From positions 3,847,480-3,911,479 of the forward strand of contig NZ_WPAG02000002.1 of NCBI RefSeq assembly GCF_013602415.1: a DNA stretch of 64,000 nt, read 5' to 3'. The notes under the pieces are model-generated. The model had not been told where the DNA came from and did not search any database. It saw only the letters and a list, made by a program, of their open reading frames with translations. The stretch's first letter is position 1; every line of letters begins with the position of its first letter. Below, piece after piece: positions 18,789 to 28,200 of the stretch. The position numbers and the translations under genes are program-made. This stretch comes from Rhodococcus sp. B50. Its GTDB lineage: Bacteria > Actinomycetota > Actinomycetes > Mycobacteriales > Mycobacteriaceae.

Positions 18789-19211
18789 GTGCGAATTCAG
18801 CGGCAGGTGGTGGACTACGCGTTGCAGCGACGCTCGCTGCTCGCGGAGGTCTACTCGGGGCGGCGCGGAGTCAGCGAGGTCTGCGACGCGAGCCCCTATC
18901 TGCTGCGGGCGGCGAAATTCCACGGACGGGGCAGCGATGTGGTGTGCCCCATCTGCCGTAAGGAGCAGTTGACCCTCGTCTCGTGGGTCTTCGGCGACAA
19001 GCTCGGTCCGGTGTCCGGGTCGGCGCGCACTCCCGAGGAGCTGGTGCGTCTGGCCGCCAGCCAGGAGGAATTCTCGGTCCACGTGGTCGAGGTGTGCCGT
19101 ACCTGTAGCTGGAACCATCTGGTGCAGTCGTACGTCCTGGGCTCGCAACCTGCCCCCAAGAGCCCGCGTCGCCGGTCGACGGGATCGAGCCGTCGTACCG
19201 CCAGCGAGTGA
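18789..19211 (+). CDS. DUF5318 protein with paired CxxC motifs
   Basis: 140 aa from GTG at 18789 (VRIQRQVVDYALQRRSLLAE). It carries two CxxC pairs, CPIC near residue 55 and CRTC near 102, so it is probably a zinc-ribbon protein. Conserved blocks are GVSEVCDASPYLLRAAKFHG, RKEQLTLVSWVFGDKLG and VVEVCRTCSWNHLVQSYVLG. Homologous genes sit directly upstream of ponA1 in mycobacteria (Rv0049). The function is unknown; a role tied to cell-wall growth is only suggested by position. A longer ATG frame at 18702 lacks the conserved start. Confidence 0.8.
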   Translation: MRIQRQVVDYALQRRSLLAEVYSGRRGVSEVCDASPYLLRAAKFHGRGSDVVCPICRKEQLTLVSWVFGDKLGPVSGSARTPEELVRLAASQEEFSVHVVEVCRTCSWNHLVQSYVLGSQPAPKSPRRRSTGSSRRTASE

Positions 19212-19407
19212 AGGGGCACCGGCGACGTGCCCGTACGCTTTCCTGTGGAGTTCGCTCCTGGGTCCGACCCGCACGACCTGATCGTCGCGTCGTCCGCTGC
19301 GCACATCGTCGAACGGTTGCCGTCCACCGGCGTCGTCGATCGGCTATCCGTGGAGCAGTGTCGAGGCCGCGGCGTGATGCGTCGCGAGAACAGTTGGAGA
19401 TGAGTAC

Positions 19408-22400
19408 GTGAGTTCCCCCGACAACGAACCCGAGGACAACAAGGCCGTTCCGCCCCAGCGCGGTGGTCCCGCCGGACCGCAGCCCGGGCAGCAACGTTCC
19501 GGTCCTCCTGCCGGTCAGGGACAGCCGGGTCCGGGACAGCAGCGCCCTGCTCCGGGTCCGGTGCAGGGTCGTCCGTTGCCTCCTCAGCCGCGACCGCAGG
19601 GTCAGCCGGGAGCGCAGGGTCAGCCGGGAGCGCAGGGTCAGCCGGGAGCGCAGGGTCAGCCGGGTCGGCCGGGGGGTCAAGGGCAGCCGGGCGGACCCGT
19701 CGGCCGGCCTCCGTACCCGCCTCGAGCCCCAGGTCAGGGTCCGCGTCCCCAAGGTCCCGGGCAGGGACCGGGTCCCCAGCAGGGCCGGCCGGGACAGCCG
19801 TACCCGCCGCGCGGACCGATGCCCGCTCCGGGCGCGAACCAGCCGCGTAACCCCAACCAGCCGATGCCGCCGCGTCCCGGCACGTTGCCGCCCGGTGCGG
19901 TGCCCCCCGTCCAACGCTCGCCGCAGGCCGATCCGACCGTCGCGATGCGTCCCGGAGCGGATGCCCCGACACAGCGTCCCGGAGCGGACGCCCCGACACA
20001 GCGTCCCGGAGCGGACGCCCCGACACAGCGGGTCGCTGCGTCGACCCCCATCGGCGGTGCGAATCGTGCGGGGGATGCACCCACGACGCGCGTCGCCGGG
20101 GGCCCTCCTGCGGGCGGACCTCCCACCGTTCCGCCCGGTGGTGGTTCCGGCGGTGGAGCCGGTGGCGGAAAGGGCGACGGCAAGAGCAACCGCTGGCGCA
20201 CGATCCGCCGGGTCGGTTACGGCGTCGTCGCCGCGGGCATCCTCGTCCCGATCCTCATGTTCATGCTGGCGTACGTCGTCCAGGACGTGCCGCGTCCGGG
20301 TGAGCTGCAGACGAACCAGGCCGCGACCATCTTCAATTCCGACGGTGAGGGCGTCATCACGAAGGTGATCCCGCCGGAGGGCAACCGCACCGAGGTCGAA
20401 CTCGACGCGATTCCCGTGCACGTCCGCAACGCCGTGCTCGCCGCCGAGGACCGTGATTTCTACAGCAATCCCGGCTTCTCGGTCACCGGTTTCGCGCGTG
20501 CCGCCCGCGACAACGTGCTCGGTCGCGACAGCGCCGGTGGTGGTTCGACCATCACCCAGCAGTACGTGAAGGTCGCGGTCGTCGGCTCCGAGCGGACGTT
20601 GACGCGAAAGCTCAAGGAGCTGGTGCTGTCGACGAAGATGGCGAACCAGTGGGCCAAGGACGACATCCTCGCGGCCTACCTCAACACCATCTACTTCGGC
20701 CGCGGTGCCTACGGCATCGCAGCGGCGTCGAACGCGTACTTCGGCAAGCCTGTCGGTGAGCTCACCGTCGAGGAAGGTGCCGTGCTCGCCTCGTCGATCC
20801 AGCTGCCGTCGCTGCTCGATCCCGAGCAGAACCCCGAGGGTGCGGAAGCACGGTGGAACTACGTGCTCGACGGCATGGTCTCCGCCGGCACGCTCGATGC
20901 GGCCGAGCGGTCGGGAATGCAGTACCCGGCATATGTGCCGATCGCCGAACTCGACAACGGCGACCAGTCGTCCGGTCCCGAAGGGCTGATCAAGAACCAG
21001 GTGCTCGCCGAGTTGTCGCGCGAGGGTATCGACGAGAACCTCCTCAACACGGCCGGTCTGCAGATCACCACGACGATCGATGCGCAGGCCCAGCAGTCGG
21101 CGGTCGAGGCAGCGCAGACCAATCTCGAGGGCGAACCCGAGGAATTGCGCACCGCGGTGGTGTCGGTGGATCCCCGATCCGGGGCGATCCGCGCCTACTA
21201 CGGCGGTGAGAGCGGTGTCGGTTACGACTTCGCCCAGTCCGGTCTGCAGACCGGTTCGTCGTTCAAGGTGTTCGGCCTCGCCGCCAACCTCGATCAGGGT
21301 GTGCCGCTGTCGAAGACCTACGACAGCGGTCCGCTGACGGTCAACGGCATCAAGATCGGCAACGTCGAGGGTGAGTCGTGTGGGCAGTGCACCATCGCCG
21401 AGGCCCTCAAACGGTCGCTGAACACGAGTTTCTACCGGATGATGCTCGAGATGGACAACGGCCCGCAGGCCATCGCCGACATGGCCCACAAGCTGGGTAT
21501 TGCGAAGGAACTGCCGGGTGTCGGCGAGACGCTCACCGAGCCGGGTGGCATCGGCCCCAACTACGGCATCGTGCTGGGCCAGTACCAGTCGCGGGTGCTC
21601 GACATGGCGTCGGCCTATGCCACGCTCGCGGCGTCCGGCCGGCACCACGATCCGTACTTCGTGCAGAAGGTCGTGACGTCCGACGGTGAGGTCCTCCTCG
21701 ACCGCGGCACTCCCGCGGGCGAGCAGGTCGTCGATGCGGCGGTGGCCGACAACACCACCTCCGCGATGACCCCGATCGCCGCGTATTCGAACGGCCACGC
21801 CTTGGCCGGAGGCCGTCCGTCCGCGTCGAAGACCGGTACCGCCCAGCTCGGCGACACCGGCTCCAACAAGGACGCGTGGATGGTCGGTTACACCCCGTCG
21901 CTGTCGACCGCGGTATGGGTCGGCACCGAGGAGGGCCTGCCCCTCGAGAACAGCTGGGGCGGCATGATCTACGGATCGGGCATCCCGTCGGACATCTGGA
22001 AGGACACGATGGACGGAGCCCTCGAGGGCACCGACGTCGAATCGTTCCCGAAGCCGGCAGCGATCGCCGGCGTCTCCGGCGTGCCTGCGTGGACCGCGAC
22101 GACGACGGCCCCGGCCACCCGGGAGGAGACCACCACCTCGCGCGTCGTGCCGAGCCTGCCGGAGGTTCCCGAGATCACCACCCAGAACGTGGAGATCTTC
22201 CCCGGTGTCACGATCCCGGTTCCGGGTGTCGCCCCGCAGACGACCACCCAGAGCGTGCCCACCCGCCCCGGTACCGGCGGTCAGCAGGAGGACGGGGAGG
22301 ACACCGGCGGCGGAACCGGTGGTGGTACGGGCGACGACTCGGGCGATGGCGGATCGCCTCCGCAGAACCGCATCCCGGGACTCGAGAGCCCCGCGATTCC

Positions 22401-22479
22401 GGGCGCACAGGGAGCCGGGCTCCAGGGTGCGCAGGACGGCAGCCCCCAGGGCGCGTTCGAATACGCTCCGGCCGGGTAG
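19408..22479 (+). CDS. ponA1: Class A penicillin-binding protein PonA1
   Basis: 1023 aa, GTG start with GGAGATG upstream. A cytosolic tail of about 270 residues is very rich in Pro/Gly/Gln and contains two tandem repeat sets. One transmembrane helix (GYGVVAAGILVPILMFML) follows. The GT51 domain has AAEDRDFYSNPGFSVTG, GGGSTITQQYVKVAV and LNTIYFGRGAYGIAAAS. The transpeptidase domain has SSFK in TGSSFKVF, SLN in KRSLNTSFYRMM and KTG in SKTGTAQLG. A Thr/Pro and Gly-rich extracellular tail closes the protein. It synthesises and cross-links peptidoglycan and, by its place between DUF5318 and GT87, is the orthologue of mycobacterial PonA1. Confidence 0.92.
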   Translation: MSSPDNEPEDNKAVPPQRGGPAGPQPGQQRSGPPAGQGQPGPGQQRPAPGPVQGRPLPPQPRPQGQPGAQGQPGAQGQPGAQGQPGRPGGQGQPGGPVGRPPYPPRAPGQGPRPQGPGQGPGPQQGRPGQPYPPRGPMPAPGANQPRNPNQPMPPRPGTLPPGAVPPVQRSPQADPTVAMRPGADAPTQRPGADAPTQRPGADAPTQRVAASTPIGGANRAGDAPTTRVAGGPPAGGPPTVPPGGGSGGGAGGGKGDGKSNRWRTIRRVGYGVVAAGILVPILMFMLAYVVQDVPRPGELQTNQAATIFNSDGEGVITKVIPPEGNRTEVELDAIPVHVRNAVLAAEDRDFYSNPGFSVTGFARAARDNVLGRDSAGGGSTITQQYVKVAVVGSERTLTRKLKELVLSTKMANQWAKDDILAAYLNTIYFGRGAYGIAAASNAYFGKPVGELTVEEGAVLASSIQLPSLLDPEQNPEGAEARWNYVLDGMVSAGTLDAAERSGMQYPAYVPIAELDNGDQSSGPEGLIKNQVLAELSREGIDENLLNTAGLQITTTIDAQAQQSAVEAAQTNLEGEPEELRTAVVSVDPRSGAIRAYYGGESGVGYDFAQSGLQTGSSFKVFGLAANLDQGVPLSKTYDSGPLTVNGIKIGNVEGESCGQCTIAEALKRSLNTSFYRMMLEMDNGPQAIADMAHKLGIAKELPGVGETLTEPGGIGPNYGIVLGQYQSRVLDMASAYATLAASGRHHDPYFVQKVVTSDGEVLLDRGTPAGEQVVDAAVADNTTSAMTPIAAYSNGHALAGGRPSASKTGTAQLGDTGSNKDAWMVGYTPSLSTAVWVGTEEGLPLENSWGGMIYGSGIPSDIWKDTMDGALEGTDVESFPKPAAIAGVSGVPAWTATTTAPATREETTTSRVVPSLPEVPEITTQNVEIFPGVTIPVPGVAPQTTTQSVPTRPGTGGQQEDGEDTGGGTGGGTGDDSGDGGSPPQNRIPGLESPAIPGAQGAGLQGAQDGSPQGAFEYAPAG
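19597..19668 (+). repeat. 18-base tandem repeat in ponA1 (GQPGAQ units)
   Basis: Three exact copies of CAGGGTCAGCCGGGAGCG starting at 19597, 19615 and 19633, and a fourth diverging at its end (19651-19668). They encode repeats of Gln-Gly-Gln-Pro-Gly-Ala in the cytosolic tail, a likely site of copy-number variation. Confidence 0.85.
19951..20031 (+). repeat. 27-base tandem repeat in ponA1 (PGADAPTQR units)
   Basis: Three copies of a 27-base unit starting at 19951, 19978 and 20005, differing at one base, encode PGADAPTQR three times. Thr residues in this tail could be targets of Ser/Thr kinases, as reported for mycobacterial PonA1. Confidence 0.85.
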
Positions 22480-22488
22480 CCTCGCCGC

Positions 22489-24081
22489 GTGAGCGACGAC
22501 CGGGAATCCGACGCCCGGCCGGTGGTGTCCGCTGCACCACCGGCCGAGGATCGTCGTTCCCTGGACTGGCGCGACACCCCCGGGCGCACCGATCCGACGG
22601 TGTCGCGCCTGACCGCGGTCATCGGCGGTCCGGTGGGCCGGCATGCCGTGCTCGGGCGCACCCGCTTCTTCACTCCACTACGGGCGATGCTGTTGCTCGC
22701 GGTCGTTTTCCTCGCCTTCGGCTGGTTCACGAAGGCGGCCTGTGTCCAGCAGGGACCCGTCGGACCCGACGGCGCGCTCGGCCTGGACTGGAGCGGCAAC
22801 CGACAGTACGTGGCGATGTGTTATTCCGACATCGTTCCGCTCTACGGCGCCGAACGGCTCGCCGAGGGCGCCTTCCCGTACCGGACGTCGTGGGAGGAAC
22901 CCGGTCCCGACGGGCAGATGCAGACCCGGTACATGGAGTATCCGGTGCTTGCGGGTCTCTATCAGTACGGGTCGATGCGCATCGCGAAGGCGTGGGATGC
23001 CACACCGTGGCTTCCTGACGCCCTGCAGGTCGCGATCTACTTCTCGGTCGTCGCGGTCGGTCTCGCGCTCGCCTGGCTCGCCACGGTGTGGGCCACTGCG
23101 ATGTCGGCGGGCCGAAGGGTCTGGGACGCCGCCCTCGTCGCGGCGTCCCCGCTGGTCGTGGTGCACGCGTTCACGAATTTCGACGCCTTGGCCACGGCGT
23201 TCGCTGCCGGAGGCCTGCTGGCGTGGGCCCGACGTCGACCGGTTCTCGCCGGTGTCCTGCTCGGTCTCGGGGCGGCGACGAAGTTGTATCCGTTGCTGTT
23301 GCTCGGTCCGCTGCTGGTGCTGTGTCTGCGTACCGGCCACCTGCGGTCGTTCGCCCGCACCGCAGGAGCTGCCGCCGCTGCGTGGCTGGTCGTGAATCTG
23401 CCGATCATGGTGCTGTACCCGCGCGGATGGGCGGAGTTCTTCCGCCTCAACTCCGATCGCGGAGCGGATCCGGATTCGATCTACAACGTGCTGCATTCGT
23501 TCCTGGGCTGGCCGGCCTGGTCGGCCTCGACCTTCAACGGGGTCTCGCTCGCGTTGTTCGCCGCGGCCTGCGTTGCGATCGGCTGGATCGGGCTCACCGC
23601 GCCGCGGCGTCCCCGCCTGGCGCAGTTGTGTTTCCTGCTCGTCGCGGCCTTCCTGCTCACCAACAAGGTGTGGAGTCCGCAGTATTCGTTGTGGCTCGTG
23701 CCGCTCGCCGTGCTGGCCGTACCGCACCGCCGCGCGCTGTTCGCCTGGATGACGATCGATGCGCTGGTATGGGTTCCGCGCATGTACTACTACCTGGGTC
23801 CTGATCGGAAGGGGCTCCCGGAGCAGTGGTTCACCGGCACGGTCTTCCTGCGTGATGTCGCCGTGGTGGCGTTGTGTGCGGTGGTGCTGTGGCAGATCCG
23901 GCGTCCGGTGAGGGATCCCGTGCGATACGGCTTCGTCGATGATCCCGTCGGCGGGGTACTCGATCAGGCGCCCGACCGTCCGCCCCGGTGGCTGCCCCAC
24001 AGATTGCGGCCCGCTCACCATCGGGTCACAAGAGAAGAATCATCCGAACGATGGATGCCGGAGGCGACGTCCTCACCCTAG
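22489..24081 (+). CDS. GT87 (DUF2029) family membrane mannosyltransferase-like protein
   Basis: 530 aa polytopic membrane protein of the GT-C type that uses polyprenyl-phosphate sugar donors. A hydrophilic N-tail of about 60 residues is followed by a first helix and an outer loop with CYSDIVPLYGAERLAEGAFPY and MEYPVLAGLYQYG. Further helices include ATKLYPLLLLGPLLVLC and LTNKVWSPQYSLWLVPLAVL, both typical of GT87. It begins 9 bases after ponA1, and is the Rv0051-type gene by position. In mycolata such enzymes add mannose to lipoglycans; the exact acceptor is not determinable. A paralogue lies at 30686-32029. Confidence 0.85.
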   Translation: MSDDRESDARPVVSAAPPAEDRRSLDWRDTPGRTDPTVSRLTAVIGGPVGRHAVLGRTRFFTPLRAMLLLAVVFLAFGWFTKAACVQQGPVGPDGALGLDWSGNRQYVAMCYSDIVPLYGAERLAEGAFPYRTSWEEPGPDGQMQTRYMEYPVLAGLYQYGSMRIAKAWDATPWLPDALQVAIYFSVVAVGLALAWLATVWATAMSAGRRVWDAALVAASPLVVVHAFTNFDALATAFAAGGLLAWARRRPVLAGVLLGLGAATKLYPLLLLGPLLVLCLRTGHLRSFARTAGAAAAAWLVVNLPIMVLYPRGWAEFFRLNSDRGADPDSIYNVLHSFLGWPAWSASTFNGVSLALFAAACVAIGWIGLTAPRRPRLAQLCFLLVAAFLLTNKVWSPQYSLWLVPLAVLAVPHRRALFAWMTIDALVWVPRMYYYLGPDRKGLPEQWFTGTVFLRDVAVVALCAVVLWQIRRPVRDPVRYGFVDDPVGGVLDQAPDRPPRWLPHRLRPAHHRVTREESSERWMPEATSSP

Positions 24082-24109
24082 GCTCGGAATCGAGCCACGA
24101 GGGGGGCGA

Positions 24110-24592
24110 ATGACGAGCGGCGGACGGAGATTCGGCGCGGGGACGGATGTCACCGCATCGCAGTTCACGACGTGCGAGCTGGCGTGGACGGTCGCGGCCG
24201 GCGACGCCACCGCGATCCCGCGACTTCTGCGCGACCTGCATCCGCTCGTGACCGGCTACTTCCGGGCCCGCGCGAAAGCCGCCGGAGGCACCTTCGCGGA
24301 GGCCGACCGGCTCGCTCCGGCCGCCTGCCGCGCGATCCTCGCCGACCTCGCCGCGCCCACCGGGGCCGACCGACCCTTCCTGCGGCTGGCCTACACGGTG
24401 GTCTCCGGCGCGGCCGATGCCGAGTTCGTGAGTCCCGAATCGGTTCCCCTGACGCGTCTTCAGCAGGAGATCCTCATTCTGCGCACCATCGTCGGTCTCG
24501 ACTCGCGGCAGACCGCGGTGGCGCTCGCCGTCGCGCCGGGGCGGGTCGGTATCGAGCAGCACGCGGCTCTGAGCTCCCTGCGCGCAGCCTGA
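24110..24592 (+). CDS. Small RNA polymerase sigma factor-like protein
   Basis: 160 aa with a strong GGGGGGCGA ribosome site. The C-terminal third resembles sigma region 4 (LTRLQQEILILRTIVGLDSR then QTAVALAVAPGRVGIEQHAA), an HTH. The N-terminal part (LAWTVAAGDATAIPRLLRDL and YFRARAKAAGGTFAEADRLA) has the helical shape of region 2 but without clear -10 recognition residues. It may be a degenerate ECF-like sigma factor or an HTH regulator. It starts 28 bases after the GT87 gene. Confidence in an actual sigma function is low. Confidence 0.6.
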   Translation: MTSGGRRFGAGTDVTASQFTTCELAWTVAAGDATAIPRLLRDLHPLVTGYFRARAKAAGGTFAEADRLAPAACRAILADLAAPTGADRPFLRLAYTVVSGAADAEFVSPESVPLTRLQQEILILRTIVGLDSRQTAVALAVAPGRVGIEQHAALSSLRAA

Positions 24593-24747
24593 ACCCGGTG
24601 GACGAACTGCACACATCCTGGTGATTTGTCGCTAATATCCGATTCGCAACTTTTTCCACGGGACTGTCGGGGACCTGTCGACCGCGCCTTGGAGGTTCGC
24701 CGTGCCCTGCACTCCCGACGATCCCTGAGTTCCCGGGTGCCGCCGCG

Positions 24748-25185
24748 TCACCATTCGTCCAGCGCCGTCAATCCGTCCTGAAGCGCGCGTGCCAGCAGGC
24801 TCGCCTTCGTCGAGGCATCCCGCCCGGCTGCCGCGTACTTGAGGCGGATCCGCTGCAGGTGCGTGTTCAGCGTGCCCACCGAGATGAACAACTGCCCGGC
24901 CGCGTCGGTCTTGGAATCCGCTGCCAGCCAGGTGAGCAGAACTTCCTTCTCGCGGGCGCTGAGCAGGGGCCGTACGAGGCCTCCGACACGCGTCTCCTGA
25001 AACGAGGACGAACGGTGCTGAGCGTTCACGACGAACCGCCTCTCGGCTGACGACAGAGTGTGGGAGCCGGCGCGAATGCGCCACCCCGAATCCTCGTCAC
25101 CGTCGATGCGAAGTTCTACGCCTGCACGCGATCCCATACGAACTCCGTACAGACATACATCGCTGACCTGCGGAAACGCAGACAT
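24748..25185 (-). CDS. LuxR-type HTH transcriptional regulator, small
   Basis: 145 aa if the ATG at 25185 is used; ATG at 25137 is the alternative and leaves more room for a promoter. The LuxR HTH is C-terminal: PLLSAREKEVLLTWLAADSK, TDAAGQLFISVGTLNTHLQR and IRLKYAAAGRDASTKASLLA. The N-terminal 60 residues (GVELRIDGDEDSGWRIRAGS) match no domain I recognise and lack a receiver Asp pattern. It is divergent from the STAND-WD40 gene with only 18 bases between starts, so it is a good candidate to control that gene. Confidence 0.75.
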   Translation of the reverse strand: MSAFPQVSDVCLYGVRMGSRAGVELRIDGDEDSGWRIRAGSHTLSSAERRFVVNAQHRSSSFQETRVGGLVRPLLSAREKEVLLTWLAADSKTDAAGQLFISVGTLNTHLQRIRLKYAAAGRDASTKASLLARALQDGLTALDEW

Positions 25186-25203
25186 TCCCTGAGGGGACCG
25201 TAG

Positions 25204-28200
25204 ATGACGGAAACAACCGTGGAGGCGGGCGATCCGACCTCCATCACGTCCCGAGCCGAGTTCGGCCGGGCCTTGACGGCCCTGCGAACCCGAGCAGGCC
25301 TGTCCATCCGCGACGTCGTCGAGGCGTCCGGCGCGCTGCACGGCACCGTCGCCGGATGGTTCTCCGGACAGCATCTGCCGACGCGCGCCAGCGAACCGGC
25401 CTTCCGGGCCGTGCTGGCGGCCTGCGGGGTGACCGACGAGACCGAGGCGGAGGCGTGGGTCGCGGCCGCGCGTCGTGCCCGGCAGGCACGGACCAGGCGA
25501 CGGGACACCGGCCCGATCCCCTATCGAGGTCTGTCCTACTTCGAGGAGGAGGACGCCGAGTGGTTCTTCGGTCGCCACGACATCACCGAGGACGTTCTCC
25601 GCCGGATTCGTGACGCCGTGGCCGGGCGGGGCCCGCGGGTGCTGCTCGTCGTCGGTCCGTCCGGCGCGGGCAAGTCGTCCCTCCTACGAGCCGGGGTCGC
25701 TGCGGCTGTCGGTTCCGACGAGACCGATCTCCGCGAGTGGACGCCCGTCGTGCTGACCCCGGCCTCGGCGGGAGCGGACAAGCTCGGCGGTGCCCTCGAG
25801 GTCGATCGACCGACCGTTCTCGTCGTCGACCAGTTCGAGGAACTGTGGACCACCGGGTACGAGGACGACCGCCACGAGTTCATCGAACGTCTCGCTTCGT
25901 TGTCCGACGACATCGTCGTGGTCCTCGGACTCCGAGCCGACTTCTACGGGCTCGCGGCGCGGGAACCGCGGCTCGTGCCCGTCCTGGAGTCCGGGCCGGT
26001 CGTCGTCGGACCCATGTCGGCCGCCGAACTCGAAGCCGTCATCGTGCAACCCGCGGCCAAGGCGGGGGCGACCGTCCCACCGGAACTGGTCAAGGTGCTG
26101 CTGACCGACCTCGCTCCCCGCGCGTCGCGGACGAAGGACGAACCCGGCACGCTCCCTTTGCTCTCCCACACCCTGCTGCGGTTGTGGCAGCGGGCCGAAC
26201 GCCGGACGCTTACCGTCGCCGATTACACCGCCGTCGGCGGTATCCCCGGCGCGGTCCAGCAGACAGCCGAGGAGTCGTACTCGGAACTGACCCCCGAACA
26301 GCAGCGACTCACGCGCCGTGTGTTCCTGCGTCTCGTCGACGTCGACGTCGACGACGAGACCCAGACCAGGCGGCGCACTCCCCGCGGCGAACTGGCATTC
26401 GGGGATATCGACGCGGTGGACGAGATAGTCGAGCGTTTCGCCGACGCCCGGCTTCTGACGGTCGACGAGGATTCGGTCCAACTGAGTCACGAGGTTCTCC
26501 TCACCGCCTGGGACCGGCTGCGCGGATGGATCGACGCCGACCGGGCCGGACTCGCGGTTCACCGCGAACTCACCCGTGCCGCGCAGATGTGGGAGGACAG
26601 CGGTCGCGACGAGACCTCCCTGCTCGGCGGCGGCCGACTCGTCCTCCACGACGAATGGAGCCGTGCCGATGACAACGCGGACGCGCTCAACGACACCGAA
26701 CGGGAATTCCTTGCTCGAAGCGTCGCGCACAGGGACGCGGCGATCGAGGCGGAGCGTCACCGCACGAGGGTGCTCAGACGGCTGGTGGGCACCCTCACCG
26801 CGACGGTGGCCGTGGCGCTCGTGCTCGTGATCGTCGCCACCGCAGCCGGAATCAGTGCGCGCACCGAACGCGCCGACGCCCAGCGGGCACGCGACGACGC
26901 CATGTCGCGCCAGATCGCGACCGTCTCGTCGCAACTTTCGTCCACCGAACCCGCAGTCGCCGCGCAGTTCGCCTTGGCCGGTTACCGCATCGCCGACACC
27001 GTGGAAGCTCGCTCGGCGCTGCTCGATGCCTCCGGCGTGCGTGCCCCCGTGCGCTCGACAGGTCCGGCCGGCCCCCTCATGGCACGCAGCACGCCGGACG
27101 CAAGTGCGGTGGTGAGTGCCGCCTCCGACGGTACGGTGCGGTTGTGGGAAGTGGGTGAGACCGGACCGTCGATCTCACCGACCGCAGAATTCGGTGCGGG
27201 AGACGGCGCCGCAGAACTCTATGCGCTCGCGGTGTCACCGGACGGCAACTCCGTCGCGGTCGGTGGGCAGGGTGGAATCTGGCTCTGGGACATCCGCGAT
27301 CGCAGCGCTCCACGCCGGCGGGCGGTGCTCGCGAACTCCGAGCACACGGCCTACTCGCTCGAATTCTCCTCGGACGGAGAGCAACTCGCAGCAGGAACGG
27401 GGTCCGGCGCGGTGTTGCGATGGGGAATGGGCGGCGGCGAGGTGAAAGAACTGCTCCCACTCGATCATCCGGCCGAAGGTGCGGTGTACCCGGTCTTCTC
27501 CCCCGACAACCGTCTGCTTCTCGTGGTAGGCAGGCAGATGTCGATGCGCGTGTGGGATGCGCAGGCACAGGATCCCGACACACCTCCCCTGTTCGAGGCG
27601 ATGCCGGACGACGGCACCGAACATCTGCTGTCCGTGGCGTTCTCCCCCGACGGTCGCACGGTCGCGGCCGGAACCACCGGACGACGTGTATTGCGGTGGA
27701 ACCTCACCGATCCCGCGTCGCCCGCTTCTCTGGCCGCTTTCGAGGGCTTCACCAGCTACGTCAACACTGTGGCGTTCGCGTCGGACGGTCGTCGCCTGGC
27801 CGCGGGCAGTTCCGACAACACGGTCCGTATCTGGTCGGACGGAACCACCCCCGATGCCGCAGAATCGATCACGACCCTGCCCGGTTCGAACCCCGTGACA
27901 TCGGTCGTCTTCACCGACGACGGTCGTGTACTGCTCACCGCGGCGCTGGACGGAACGGTGCGGTGGTGGCCGCTACCCGGTCCGGTCCTGCCCGCGAACG
28001 AAGCCGTCTACGTCACCCCCGTCGACGCGGAGGGCACCCTCGTCCTCTTCGGTCAGGGACGATCGAATGCCCTGCCGTTGTGGGACATCGGTGAACCCGG
28101 TGCGGCGGTGGAACTACCGTCCCTGAGTCCGCCGGTCGAGGACCGGCTCAGCGGTGCCGCAGCACTGTCGAAAACCGGATCCCTCGCTGCCGCCGGAACA

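Noticed and set aside
19597..20031. Short regular repeats that might suggest a CRISPR array
   Set aside because: The units are contiguous, have no spacers and are in frame within ponA1.
18871..22644. A 1257-codon open frame on the minus strand opposite ponA1
   Set aside because: It is a frame shadow of the high-GC ponA1 gene; its translation is Arg/Gly/His-rich low complexity without domains.
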